A stretch of DNA of 64,000 bases from Wyeomyia smithii. Its lineage: Eukaryota; Arthropoda; Insecta; Diptera; Culicidae. A model generated the notes under the pieces. The model ran no database searches, was not told where the DNA came from, and saw nothing but the letters and a program-made list of their open reading frames with translations. The position numbers and the translations under genes were made by a program. Numbering within the stretch: position 1 is the first letter of the stretch; the number at the start of each line of letters is the position of its first letter. Where the stretch lies: NCBI RefSeq assembly GCF_029784165.1, contig NC_073696.1, forward strand, positions 233,381,771 to 233,445,770, given 5' to 3'. This document shows positions 24,101-32,461 of the stretch, in pieces.

Positions 24101-27100
24101 AACAGGCACAGGGCTGTAGACAAGCTAAACAGTTTATCTATCCGAACCCTGGAACCGCCAGAAAGCTACTTAGTCTAAATCGTAGTGACCTACGGATAAT
24201 CACGGGACTCCTCACCGGACACTGTCCCGCTTTTATCATTTAAAGAAAATCGGCGTAGTGTTGAACGACACCTGCCGATTCTGCAAATCTGAACCAGAGA
24301 GTTCAGAGCATTTGCTTTGCTCTTGCGAAGCTCTTGCTTCCTCTAGGTACAACTTCTTAGGAAGTTACCTTTTAACTCCATACCAAGTATGGAGCTCCAA
24401 TCCCAAGCAGGTCATTAGTTTCATCAACTATGTTGTACCTAATTGGGGTACAGGTTTACAACAAAACAGTTCTACTCCTCAATGAGTACGAGCAATCCGT
24501 AACCTGTGCACAGCAATCGGGGCCCGCCACAAAAGACAATCAGCAAGAATGTCGCAGTGGCATTTCAGTACCCAGTGCCCTTCAGGCATACAGAGAAGAA
24601 AAAAAAACAGTCCTAAAACTAGTTCATTGGTGGCCATATACTCTCAAGGTCATATGCCACCAGAAAGTTATAAAAAGAAAAGCGTTTATTTTTAACATGG
24701 TCCGTTTTTGACAACTGAAAAAAATCTGATTGTTATTTGCAGACATCTGTTTAAGAAGAAAAAAATACTGTTTTTAACATTGATGAATACCTTTCATCCT
24801 AAAGCCTGTAGTACACTCTTTGACCGAGCGTCAAATATTTGTCACTTTTTGACAGATAAAAATTTGGTCAAAGATAATTATTTGTCACTCTCCAATTTTA
24901 ACATGGGTCAAACACGGGCAAAAAACAACCATGATGTCAAATAAATTTGACCATTATGTCAGAAGGTCAAATATTTGACCATTAGACAAAGAGTGTACTA
25001 CGGGCTTAATGCAGTCAATTTTCTTCAACATGCGAAAAGGCAATTTTTTAAATAGGTCTTAATTAAGAACGATTTAGTAGAAAGTAAACTTCCTTTCATC
25101 CTTAATTGCGCTTGTGAAAGATAGCTCACTCACCGATTCCAAAGCAGCATCATTATCAGTTTCTTACAACTGCTTAGCAAATATGTCACATAAAAAAAAT
25201 CCTGTATTTACAAGTTCGTTTGAAAAATAACGATAAAGAGTTGCAGTTTTTAGCGGAAAATCTAGATTTCCAAAAATTTTGAAATAGACATTGAAATTTA
25301 TGAACATGTTAACATTCATTTTTTTTTATTTTAGGCAAATTAAAACATTTATTCATTGAGCAGAACCAGAAAAAAATTAATCAGTTTAAGATACCAATAA
25401 AAAAACAAGCAAACAAGTCTGTTTCCTCCAAAAATAAACCTAGCTCGGTTTGATGAACAACATTAACCTCTTCAATTGATGTTTGCATAATGTTGTTCAA
25501 TTACAAGTCCGGCAATGACAGGTTGAGTTTATATGTTTAGTATCTAAATAGTTTCTTGCAGATGCTGATGTAATATTTTTGTAATTGAAAAATACGAATA
25601 TGAATGTTTAAAACCTAACGTCAAGATGCATATAATTTGGTTTTTCTCTATACCACAACCGCGTAATGCAACTAAGAATGTCATATTGAATTAAATTTAT
25701 TTAACTGGAAAATATAACCATCAGTACAGCTTAAACGAGCTATCTGAACTATCTGTTTATAAATCTTTGCGAAGCACATTGATTTTCTATTGTCTTTTAA
25801 ATAGCCTATAGTTGATTATTTAAATAAATCTGAGAAAAACAGGGTGTAGAATTCGAAAAGACAGCAACCCAATGCAACTTCAAATTTTAGGAATTTGAAA
25901 GAAGTTTGTATCATTAAACATGGATATGAAAATCACTACGGTTGCAGTTCAAATGCCATCTACTCGTCACGACAACCAAAACGAAATGAGCAACGGGGAA
26001 GCAAGCTTCTGATTAGTAGAATGTCAACGATTTTTAACACAACTTTTGTTGAAAAGATATTTCAATTATTATACTACAATCTGTCGCAATATTCTACCTG
26101 TCGATTAAGACATCGGTGCTTAAAATCTGTTCAGGGGTAGTAATACAATAAGCACTTTAAAACGATGAGAAAACATCTGTTTCAGCTATATAAAGCGAGC
26201 TCGTGATTGGTTGAAAGCTGCGAAACTGAATTAGAAAAAGTAGATTTCAACTGAACTTTTCACTAATTTATTGTTCAATGTACAATATACAATGGTATGC
26301 CAATTATTGTATCACATGCTTTGGCAACCGTCGTCGTTCGATCAAAGCATTGGTGGTCAAAATCCTTTCAGTTGTAATCACATATACATGCAACATCGTG
26401 ATATACTGTTGCGTACAGGGTTATTTTATCTCCGGCCGCACAGCGTAGTGTGCGAACACGCACCACTGTACGTCGACAGCAGCTACATTGTTTCCACTTG
26501 GCTTGACTGCACACAAATGGTAATCGAGTGCTACTGCACTGACGACGAGCGACCTTCTTCTCATACTTGGCTCGGTGCAGTACATATTTTCCTTCAAGAC
26601 ATCGGTTTAATAACATTCTCCCAGCAGATCGTTTAGTTGTCTGATAAAGAAGGTTGTTACGAACTTTCTGAAAAAGCTTCACTTTCAAGACATCAAAATA
26701 GTCTAGGTTCATAGAAGCAAATATTAGTTGACCTGTTGGGACGAGGAGATTCTGTTATTTTTTTTTGCCACTGATATAGAGGTTGTCATAGCAGGCAGTT
26801 GGTGTCCGCTCATGAAGTCTGTGCCAGGCGTGCTCGCATGTGATTGGTACATTGTTCGTGAAAATACGACCTTGAAATTTTTTATCAATTTTTACTGTTT
26901 AACAATTAAGTAACAATGATATATGTAGAATCGCAAAATTGTCCATCATTTTATCAATCCAACGACATATTGATTATTGTGATCCATCATGTGGTTACAT
27001 CAGTATTACCGTTTGAAATCTTTCATTCCGACGTTACATCTTTGTTTTTAGTTTCCTCAGAATGTATCTCGATATAGTGCGGTGAGATGTAGTCTTACGT

Positions 27101-28765
27101 TAAAAGTTAAAATTTTCCATAAAAAGGTTTTATTCGTATGTCTTCAGCAGAGTTGTAGACAGTAGTTTCGTCCTTTTAGAAACATATAGACTGTTCCAGA
27201 AAAAAAGGGCACACTTTTTCAGCGCTGTCATTCGAACATACATTTTTATTGCGGTAGTCTGTCTGCTTCAGCTCACTGTTTACCAGTGGTGGGCACCGCT
27301 AATCGAAAATTTAGCGACGCTAATCGCTAAGCCGCTAACCGGAAAATTTAGCTCGATAATCGCTAAACGCTAAACCTACATTAGCGGAACTTTCGCTAAT
27401 CGCTAACTTTTTAATATGTAAATAGTCATATCGCTATATTTATTGATCGTGTTTTGTAAGATTTGGACCACTCTGATCTTTTTTGGTTAAACAAACGAAA
27501 ACAATTACTTTTTAAAGCTAAGTATTTACAATAAGAGGTTCACGAAACGGTACACATATTTGATTTTGTAAAAACAAGAATAACAAAAGTTATTTAGCTT
27601 GCATTGAAAATAGATACTCTTAGGAATGTTTTCATAAAAATTCAATTATTATCTGATTCGAAAAAGTAGAACCAAAGTTGCCATAATTTCAAGCGCATTG
27701 CAAATTACCAAAGTTCTTGGTGTGCCGAAATTTAATCTAGACCTTGTGCTTGTTCTTAAAAATGCTCCTGTGGCTTGTACGATAACGGGAACTCCATTCT
27801 AGGGTGAAAAACTGACAAAAGTAACTTTCGCAGTAAAGTATGTTCATCTTTCGAATCAATTTACGTACGCCATCAGCAATTCACAGTTTTTCTTAATATT
27901 TCTATTGTCGCTTCTCTACAAAATTTAACGAATTAGCGATTAGCGTTTCGAAGGCCAAAATTTTAGCGACGCTAACAGTTTCGCTAACCAGCTCAAAAAT
28001 TAGCGAAATCGCTAAATCGCTAACTGAATTTTAGCGTCGCTAATAAGCGAATTAGCGGAATGGTACCCACCACTGCTGTTTACACGTCTAACCGAACACA
28101 ACTCACATTAAAGTTTTATACGTAGGGTAATCGCTCCTATATTGATCTCAGTACCTAAATTCATCTCATCACGCCTTTTTGATCGATTTATCATCAAATT
28201 TTACCATATTTTCAACGTAAGACTTTCAACTACAAAATCGAGAAGCAAATAGATTTACTTTCAAATTTGTAGAAATTTGACGGTAAATTGGACAAATGAG
28301 AGAAATAAGATGAATATAGGTGCACCTAGCTGTTGAGATGAATAATGGAGCAATTACCCTATATCGAAAGATGGGAAAGATTTCCGTTTAAAAATGACGG
28401 GCCATTGTGCACATGTGCACTGTTCCAGGATTATCACTCAGCAAGTTGGCGAAACCAAAGAACACTGGTGTGAGAGCGGTGCGTATTATGATCCGGAAGT
28501 TCGAGGCAGAGCCTGACAGTCATTTTCAATTGACAATTATAAGGTTATAGTGACGTTTTGATCCGTCGCTTTTAATTGAAAAGCTTGCGTATCATTTTCG
28601 AGCACTTCGTGCGTCACATGAAACCCAGTCGAAAGCTCTTGCTTTGATTTTGACAACTGAAGGGCTTGAAATTGATACAAATACTTTTCAAATGAAAGCG
28701 GTGATTATCACCATCAATCTCACATGACGATTCTCAATTGAAATACAGTACATTACGCATATAAA

Positions 28766-28830
<65 letters not shown>

Positions 28831-31800
28831 ACCCTTAAGTCTAACATAGCGCGCTATGATGCCGGAGGACTGATTCCGAAAGGTGTGTTCTAGTTTCCGG
28901 CGTAGTATCGAGGATGTCATTACTAAAAATGGAGGACACATCGAGTAAATTTGTTGGATAAGATCTTATACAGATAACTAAATTCGAAAATGTTGATAAT
29001 ATTCGAAAGAAACACCATAAATTATCGCATTTTTTCTCGCTGCACCCTGTAAATGGATCAATGAATGCAGATATTTATGCTTCAATGCTTCAAAAAATAT
29101 TTGTTTTCACTGATTCATCAACATGACATCCCTATAAGATTCTGGCTCGACTTGGCTTCGTGTCATTGCGCTGAGTTGGCCATGGACTGGTCAATTTGCA
29201 AAAGTGATAACTAACTGTTCCCAAGAACACGAATCTCCCAAATTGTCTTGAAATTCGTCTCATTGAACGATTTTGGACTCTGGTCAGGAGGTATTTTCGC
29301 CAACCTGTTCAGCCAGCGGATATCGTGGAATAGTTCAAACGAGATTGGACAAGAGCGTCAAAAATCGTTGCTCACCAGTAGTGCAGAACCATATGAAAAA
29401 TGTAAAAAGAGAAGTTCTAGAACTAGTATATAAATGAAAAAGTCATCAAAAATCTTTCATGAACTGCTGATGACCAAAGTTCAGAAACTATATTTAAGAG
29501 CAAAATCTGATATAAATAAAAAATACTGATTATTAAACGAACTGATGGTGTGCCCTTTCTTTCTGGGACGGTCTATATACACTTATTTTGAAAAAAAAAA
29601 AAAACACTAAAATATAATTATAAATTAACATCTCAAGAAACTCACTTTTTATGAATCTGATTTTTTTCTACGTGAAATACACACTGTAAACTAGCCAATA
29701 ATAGTTAACTGAACTAGGAGAAAAAAAATGGAAATTTGTCAATATTGTTCCGAAGGGAATAGCTATTTTAAAAAATCGGCTGTGAAAAAGCACTCTCGAT
29801 AAAAAAAAATACTCACAAATTGAATGTGTGATATTCATGATTATGGAATTTTGAATTTGTAACAATTGTGCATGTGATAATTTGATATCAGGGACTGCAT
29901 TATTAAACCATAATACAATGAACCACAAAACTCAGAAATATTTTAAAGCTATTTTTTTCAAAAAGTTAAACAAACTTATACAACTTATACATGCTGTAAT
30001 TCTTATGAAGGTAAATTTGTGATACCCCGGACGAACACATACGATTCGCATAGATTCTCTAGGAATCGCTCACATTGGATTCCTGAGCGTCCTTGAAAAG
30101 GATTCCTGAAAAAGAATCCTCAGGAATGCCTTGTATATGGCGTTAGGATTCTTGAAATAAGAATCGTGAGTGTGAAGCCTCCGGATCGTGTTTGCGATTC
30201 CTTTCACGACTCCGTACCGAGTTATAGGTATCGTGGGGATGGATTCTCTGCGTGTTAGTAAGGAACGCTTGGTCACCCAATGTCTCTAGGCATTTTTTCG
30301 CATGGTTAGAATTTTTGTCCATCAGTACGAAGATAAATATATCTGAATCGTCAGATATCTTAGAGAACTGAAATACTTTCTTTTTATTCGGATATCACTT
30401 ATTTCTAAAATTCATAAGTCTAAAATCGCACACCGTTGAATCAAGATGGTAGGATTTATTCTAAAAATCATATTGGTTTTCTTATAATCATTATTCATTG
30501 TTGTTTTGAATTTTAAATTTAATTCGAAATAGAAACAGTCGTGTCAAACCGGTCGTTCTCAGTAAATAAAAATCCGATTTTTAAATTCATTTATTTCAAT
30601 GGGGTCCTAAAGTTTTAAACGGTTTTCTGATTTTTATATATCAGCTGGAAGAGCGCAATTTTCTGAGCAAAACGTGATTTTTAAAAACTGTTTATCGTTT
30701 TCCCTCGATTTTTAAATGAAGAATAAAAAAACTGCTCGAAAGGTCTTAGATGACGTTTCGCCCATGTACGGTATATGAGAGAACTGTCTCGCCAAACATG
30801 TGAAAAGGGCCCATGTGCCATATGTAAACAAGCCACAATTTCACGTTTTTTGACGAATACAAGCTTAATCTGCCCATACAAATAAGATTTGTTGATTAAA
30901 AAAAACTTCTTTTATCAACAAATCTCATTTGTAGGGATAGATTACGCTTGTATTAATCACAAAATGAGAAAATTCGGCTTGTTTACAAATGGCACATGGG
31001 CCCTTTTCACATGTTTGGCGAGAACTGTTCTCTCATATACCGTACATGGGCGAAACGTCATCTAAGACCTTTCGAGCAGTTTTTTTGTTCTTCATTTAAA
31101 AATCGAGGGAAAACGATAAACAGTTTTTAAAAATCACGTTTTGCTCAGAAAACGCGGCTTTTTCAAATGATATATAAAAACTGGTATAGCTTTAGGACCC
31201 ATTCATTCCATGGTAAGTTCTAGTACTTCACATTCCTTCAAGGTGGAAGCCACCATCGCTCTAGTACGACGGTAAACACTGTTGTGTATCAGGAAATTTT
31301 TTTTTGCAAAAAGGCTTTCAGTTATAAAACAAAAATGCAAGCAGCAAGCAATAGCAAAACATTGCAAGCACACAGCTGGTCCTAGGTTCAAAGGCGAGAA
31401 TAAAAGTAGATTAGTTGTAAATAGTAAAATACAAAAGCAACTATGCTCTCAGGTGTCAGCCATCCAGAGAACAACACTTATTATTAAAAAAAAAATCTGT
31501 ACTAACCGGCTTCTGATCTAAACAGAATTCATTCGCTACTTGATTCTCCAAGAAAATACTATTATTGTCTTCGTCTTTCAACATTCTTAATTTCTAACAA
31601 AATGTATAAATTAATAAAAAATGCACAACTATTAAACACTTCGAGCAAAGAAAAACCCAAACAAAACAATCTCTATACTGTCACTTCTCGCGCTGGGCAA
31701 TGAATGGCAAAGGGTGCAATAAACAATATAAATTTATTTATTCCAGAACAATGTTATTTTCGAACGCAGTTGTTTGGTAAACAGCCTCAAAATTAACGTT

Positions 31801-32026
31801 GTTTGTTTCAAGCGATAAGCGCTCATGCATGACATTTAACTTCGCTTTTTTATCGGTATCGGATTATGTAATTATTGCCTGCTTATCGTTTAAATTGGCG
31901 GAAGAAAAGACCTTAAATTACCTTGGCAGTGGTCGACAAAGCCCGAATCTGGGCGGCTGCGAACAACTGCAGCTGCTGCTGTCCCCGTAGCATGGATCGG
32001 CTCAAGTGGAATATTCTGCAGGCCAT
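15141..32026 (-). CDS. FH: Fumarate hydratase (fumarase, class II), mitochondrial form
   Basis: Converts fumarate to malate in the TCA cycle. Four exons on the minus strand: 32026-31922, 16669-16532, 16468-15463 and 15403-15141. They total 1512 nt, giving 503 residues; animal fumarases have about 500-510. Every boundary has GT-AG consensus and keeps phase. Residues 1-35 are a mitochondrial presequence, rich in R, S, L, Q and A. TESDTFGELKVPNDKYYGAQ follows. Substrate and catalytic segments are GSGTQTNMNVNEV, SSNDTFPTA (about 183), GRTHTQDAVPLT (about 230) and the family signature GSSIMPGKVNP (about 355-365), which carries the SS loop. The C terminus is WVRPENMLGPK. Exon 2 has an AAG acceptor just after an in-frame ATG (16675), so a cytosolic form starting there is possible. 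The 15.2 kb first intron is packed with transposons. Confidence 0.9.
16676..18013. other. Fumarase intron 1, proximal part
   Basis: AT-rich intronic DNA with no open frame of note. I see no RNA gene or clear repeat here. Confidence 0.5.
18018..18423 (+). repeat. Dispersed inverted-repeat element, copy 1 (left part)
   Basis: Shares extended similarity with 54885-55205 (same strand) and 51820-52145 (opposite strand). Shared blocks include TTTGGCACA-type motifs, AAGCAGTACTT, GGTCATAT and AAGTGTCTAGGTC. It is cut by the LOA element at the end of ACAGTCCTAAA and resumes at 24618 (ACTAGTTCATTGGTGGCCAT). The family ends resemble CCCCGTTCGAT inverted repeats, pointing to a non-autonomous DNA transposon of about 450 bp. 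Confidence 0.7.
18743..21029 (+). pseudogene. LOA element ORF1 (gag-like), with triplicated segment and frameshifts
   Basis: The frame opens at 18743 with an acidic, low-complexity N terminus. It then shows a gag-like region (VQWLEREVPSLVPWEGAQLR, then RRYVGY, then NQNDHLSTKMWRV) of the DUF4780 type. It stops at 19768 through a one-base loss and is open again from 20052 to 21029. A 332-333 bp unit occurs three times in tandem. The C-terminal part repeats short peptides such as KVRAGNSSGS and is proline- and lysine-rich, consistent with RNA binding. I see no CCHC knuckle. Confidence 0.8.
19598..20594 (+). repeat. Three tandem copies of a 332-333 bp unit within ORF1
   Basis: Copies begin at 19598, 19930 and 20262, each at ACCACATGAAGGATCTGCCG. 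They are nearly identical. Copy 1 lacks one base in the ACCTTG(GT)CGAACTAG region; copy 2 lacks one base in CTC(C)GACGAG; copy 3 is 333 bp, exactly 111 codons. Without the two deletions the array would be in frame and add 222 residues. High identity indicates a recent event. Confidence 0.9.
21033..24485 (+). pseudogene. LOA element ORF2: endonuclease, reverse transcriptase, RNase H
   Basis: The endonuclease starts at about 21050 with QANLHHGK, then changes frame before FIQEPWIN. It continues in the open frame 21333-22133 with GCDANAHH and SDHRHI. The reverse transcriptase is in the next frame, 21950-23095, with DIEGAFDN, PQGGVLSPLLW and YADD. Just after YADDIVLIV the frame runs straight into VKYLGIILDKKLN; comparable elements have tens of residues between these, so the thumb is internally deleted. 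RNase H occupies 23630-23994 and keeps D, E, D and the HAD motif. A Cys/His motif, CRFCKSEPESSEHLLCSC, lies near 24270-24325. The copy cannot be active. Confidence 0.85.
24618..24665 (+). repeat. Dispersed inverted-repeat element, copy 1 (right part)
   Basis: Continues the repeat interrupted at 18423. ACTAGTTCATTGGTGGCCAT corresponds to the inverse of ATGGCCATT...AATAGACTAGT-like sequence in the copy at 51820-52145, where no LOA element is present. Confidence 0.65.
24800..25009. mobile_element. MITE with 23 bp terminal inverted repeats
   Basis: Left end AAGCCTGTAGTACACTCTTT; right end AAAGAGTGTACTACGGGCTT, an almost perfect inverse. The interior holds several palindromes of the form GTCAAATATTTGAC. 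About 210 bp, non-coding. Confidence 0.7.
25010..27186. other. Fumarase intron 1, middle part
   Basis: AT-rich with one more G+C-rich patch at 26390-26620. Two opposing frames of about 115-120 codons overlap there (26271-26636 plus, 26368-26712 minus). Neither shows a domain I recognise, and a TATATAAA at about 26189 is the only promoter-like feature. I see no supported gene. Confidence 0.4.
27284..28075. mobile_element. Non-autonomous hAT element (792 bp)
   Basis: Flanked by a perfect 8 bp duplication CTGTTTAC (27276-27283 and 28076-28083). Termini are CAGTGGTGGGCACC and GGTACCCACCACTG. Both subterminal regions are dense in GCTAATCGCTAA-like motifs, on opposite strands at the two ends, as expected of transposase-binding repeats. 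No transposase frame. The 8 bp duplication plus CAGTG ends define the hAT superfamily. Confidence 0.9.
28125..28359. mobile_element. TA-flanked MITE inside the mariner remnant
   Basis: Ends GGGTAATCGCTCC and GGAGCAATTACCC are inverted repeats next to TA on both sides. About 235 bp. Non-coding; inner inverted motifs include GAGATGAAT-like pairs. Confidence 0.65.
28771..28825. repeat. GA dinucleotide microsatellite
   Basis: An uninterrupted run of about 27 GA units inside the mariner remnant. Confidence 0.95.
29576..30601. other. Fumarase intron 1, upstream part
   Basis: AT-rich. A stretch at 30020-30290 holds several dispersed GGATTC/GAATCC motifs in both orientations and may be a decayed repeat, but no ends can be defined. 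No gene. Confidence 0.4.
30602..31200. repeat. 599 bp near-perfect palindrome (foldback element)
   Basis: Starts GGGTCCTAAAG and ends CTTTAGGACCC. The two halves are inverse over almost their whole length, with the centre near 30900. Matching blocks include AACTGCTCGAAAGGTCTTAG with CTAAGACCTTTCGAGCAGTT, GAAAAGGGCCCATGTGCCA with its inverse, and AACAAATC around the centre. The outer parts match the short foldback at 6215-6505. A transcript through fumarase intron 1 would fold into a hairpin of about 290 bp. No coding capacity. Confidence 0.85.
31201..31921. other. Start of fumarase intron 1
   Basis: Intronic sequence directly after the exon 1 donor at 31916-31921. No gene or repeat recognised. 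Confidence 0.5.
31922..32026 (-). CDS. FH: Fumarase exon 1 (mitochondrial targeting presequence)
   Basis: An ATG opens 35 codons beginning MACRIFHLSRSMLRG and ending RALSTTAK, then a GTAATT donor. The peptide has five arginines, one lysine and no acidic residue, as expected of a cleavable matrix-targeting helix. The exon ends in phase 0, and fumarase exon 2 starts in phase 0 with ASKDVGFRTESDTFGE, so the two join without change. No other minus-strand gene lies between them. That this exon belongs to fumarase is an inference from phase, strand and peptide character. Confidence 0.75.
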
Positions 32027-32461
32027 TTTCGGTTTCTTCTGTATTTATCACCACACGACACCACCGGTCTTTCTAGCAGCAACTTTCAACACTTTATCCT
32101 CTCTCACCGTAAAGCAGGTTGAAAAAAAAAAATCTCCCGTACCGCAACTTGGTTGCACAGATGTCAGTCGAGTCGATGGCGTTTGTTTTGGTCGCCAAGC
32201 TTTCACGTGCTGATGATGTTGATGATGTCGACAACACGCGAGCGATGTGCGAGACATGTGAGAGCCGTTTTGTGAGTGCAGTTTTTGACGTTTCTTTGTG
32301 TCAAATTTTAAATTAAAAACCTCAAAAACATCAGATTGTTTATTTTGTCGATTTTGTCGCATGGCTATACACTCTCAATTACCGATGATAATCAATGCAT
32401 TAAAAGTATGTATAAATATCTAAAGTGCGGACATTCTTTTTTATATTTTTGAAAAGAAAAT
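32027..32461. promoter_or_regulatory. Probable shared promoter of fumarase and the WRAP53-like gene
   Basis: A 435 bp gap separates the divergent start codons and must hold both 5' UTRs and both start sites unless remote exons exist. It is less AT-rich than the flanks and contains the palindrome CACGTG at 32204-32209, an E-box form. There is no obvious TATA box at a sensible distance from either ATG, as is common for housekeeping genes. Confidence 0.5.

Larger units (their letters stand above)
18424..24606 (+). mobile_element. Full-length LOA-type non-LTR retrotransposon
   Basis: About 6.2 kb, flanked by an 11 bp duplication ACAGTCCTAAA (18413-18423 and 24607-24617). In order it has a 5' UTR of about 320 bp, ORF1 (gag-like, with a DUF4780-like segment), then ORF2. 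ORF2 has an APE-type endonuclease (FIQEPWI, IGCDANAHHTIWG, SDHRHI), a reverse transcriptase (FLDIEGAFDNT, GCPQGGVLSPLLWSL, GYADDIV), an RNase H (FYTDGSK, AEVYAI, SDSQAAL, GNEHADYLA) and a terminal Cys/His motif. That order, with RNase H, fits the LOA clade (Lian-Aa1 of Aedes is a known member). Both ORFs are broken by small indels. The element lies in fumarase intron 1, antisense to the gene. Confidence 0.85.
27187..29575 (+). mobile_element. Decayed Tc1/mariner element carrying nested insertions
   Basis: The ends TAGACTGTTCCAGAAA and TTTCTGGGACGGTCTA are inverted repeats flanked by TA. Inside, transposase remnants read LSLSKLAKPKNTGVRAVRIM near 28435 (helix-turn-helix region) and, near 29222-29390, NCLEIRLIERFWTLVRRYFR followed by FKRDWTRASKIVAH. 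The latter matches the block around the third catalytic acid of Tc1/mariner transposases. Stops and frameshifts break it. The exact family is not certain, though D37E-type mosquito elements are plausible. The span includes a hAT MITE, a TA-flanked MITE and a GA microsatellite. Confidence 0.8.

Noticed and set aside
26271..26712. Gene in the G+C-rich patch of fumarase intron 1 with an upstream TATATAAA
   Set aside because: Two opposing frames of similar length overlap, neither has a known motif, and there is no splice or polyadenylation context.
28768..28826. CRISPR-like or functional repeat array
   Set aside because: It is a plain GA microsatellite, and no spaced direct repeats of CRISPR type exist in the window.
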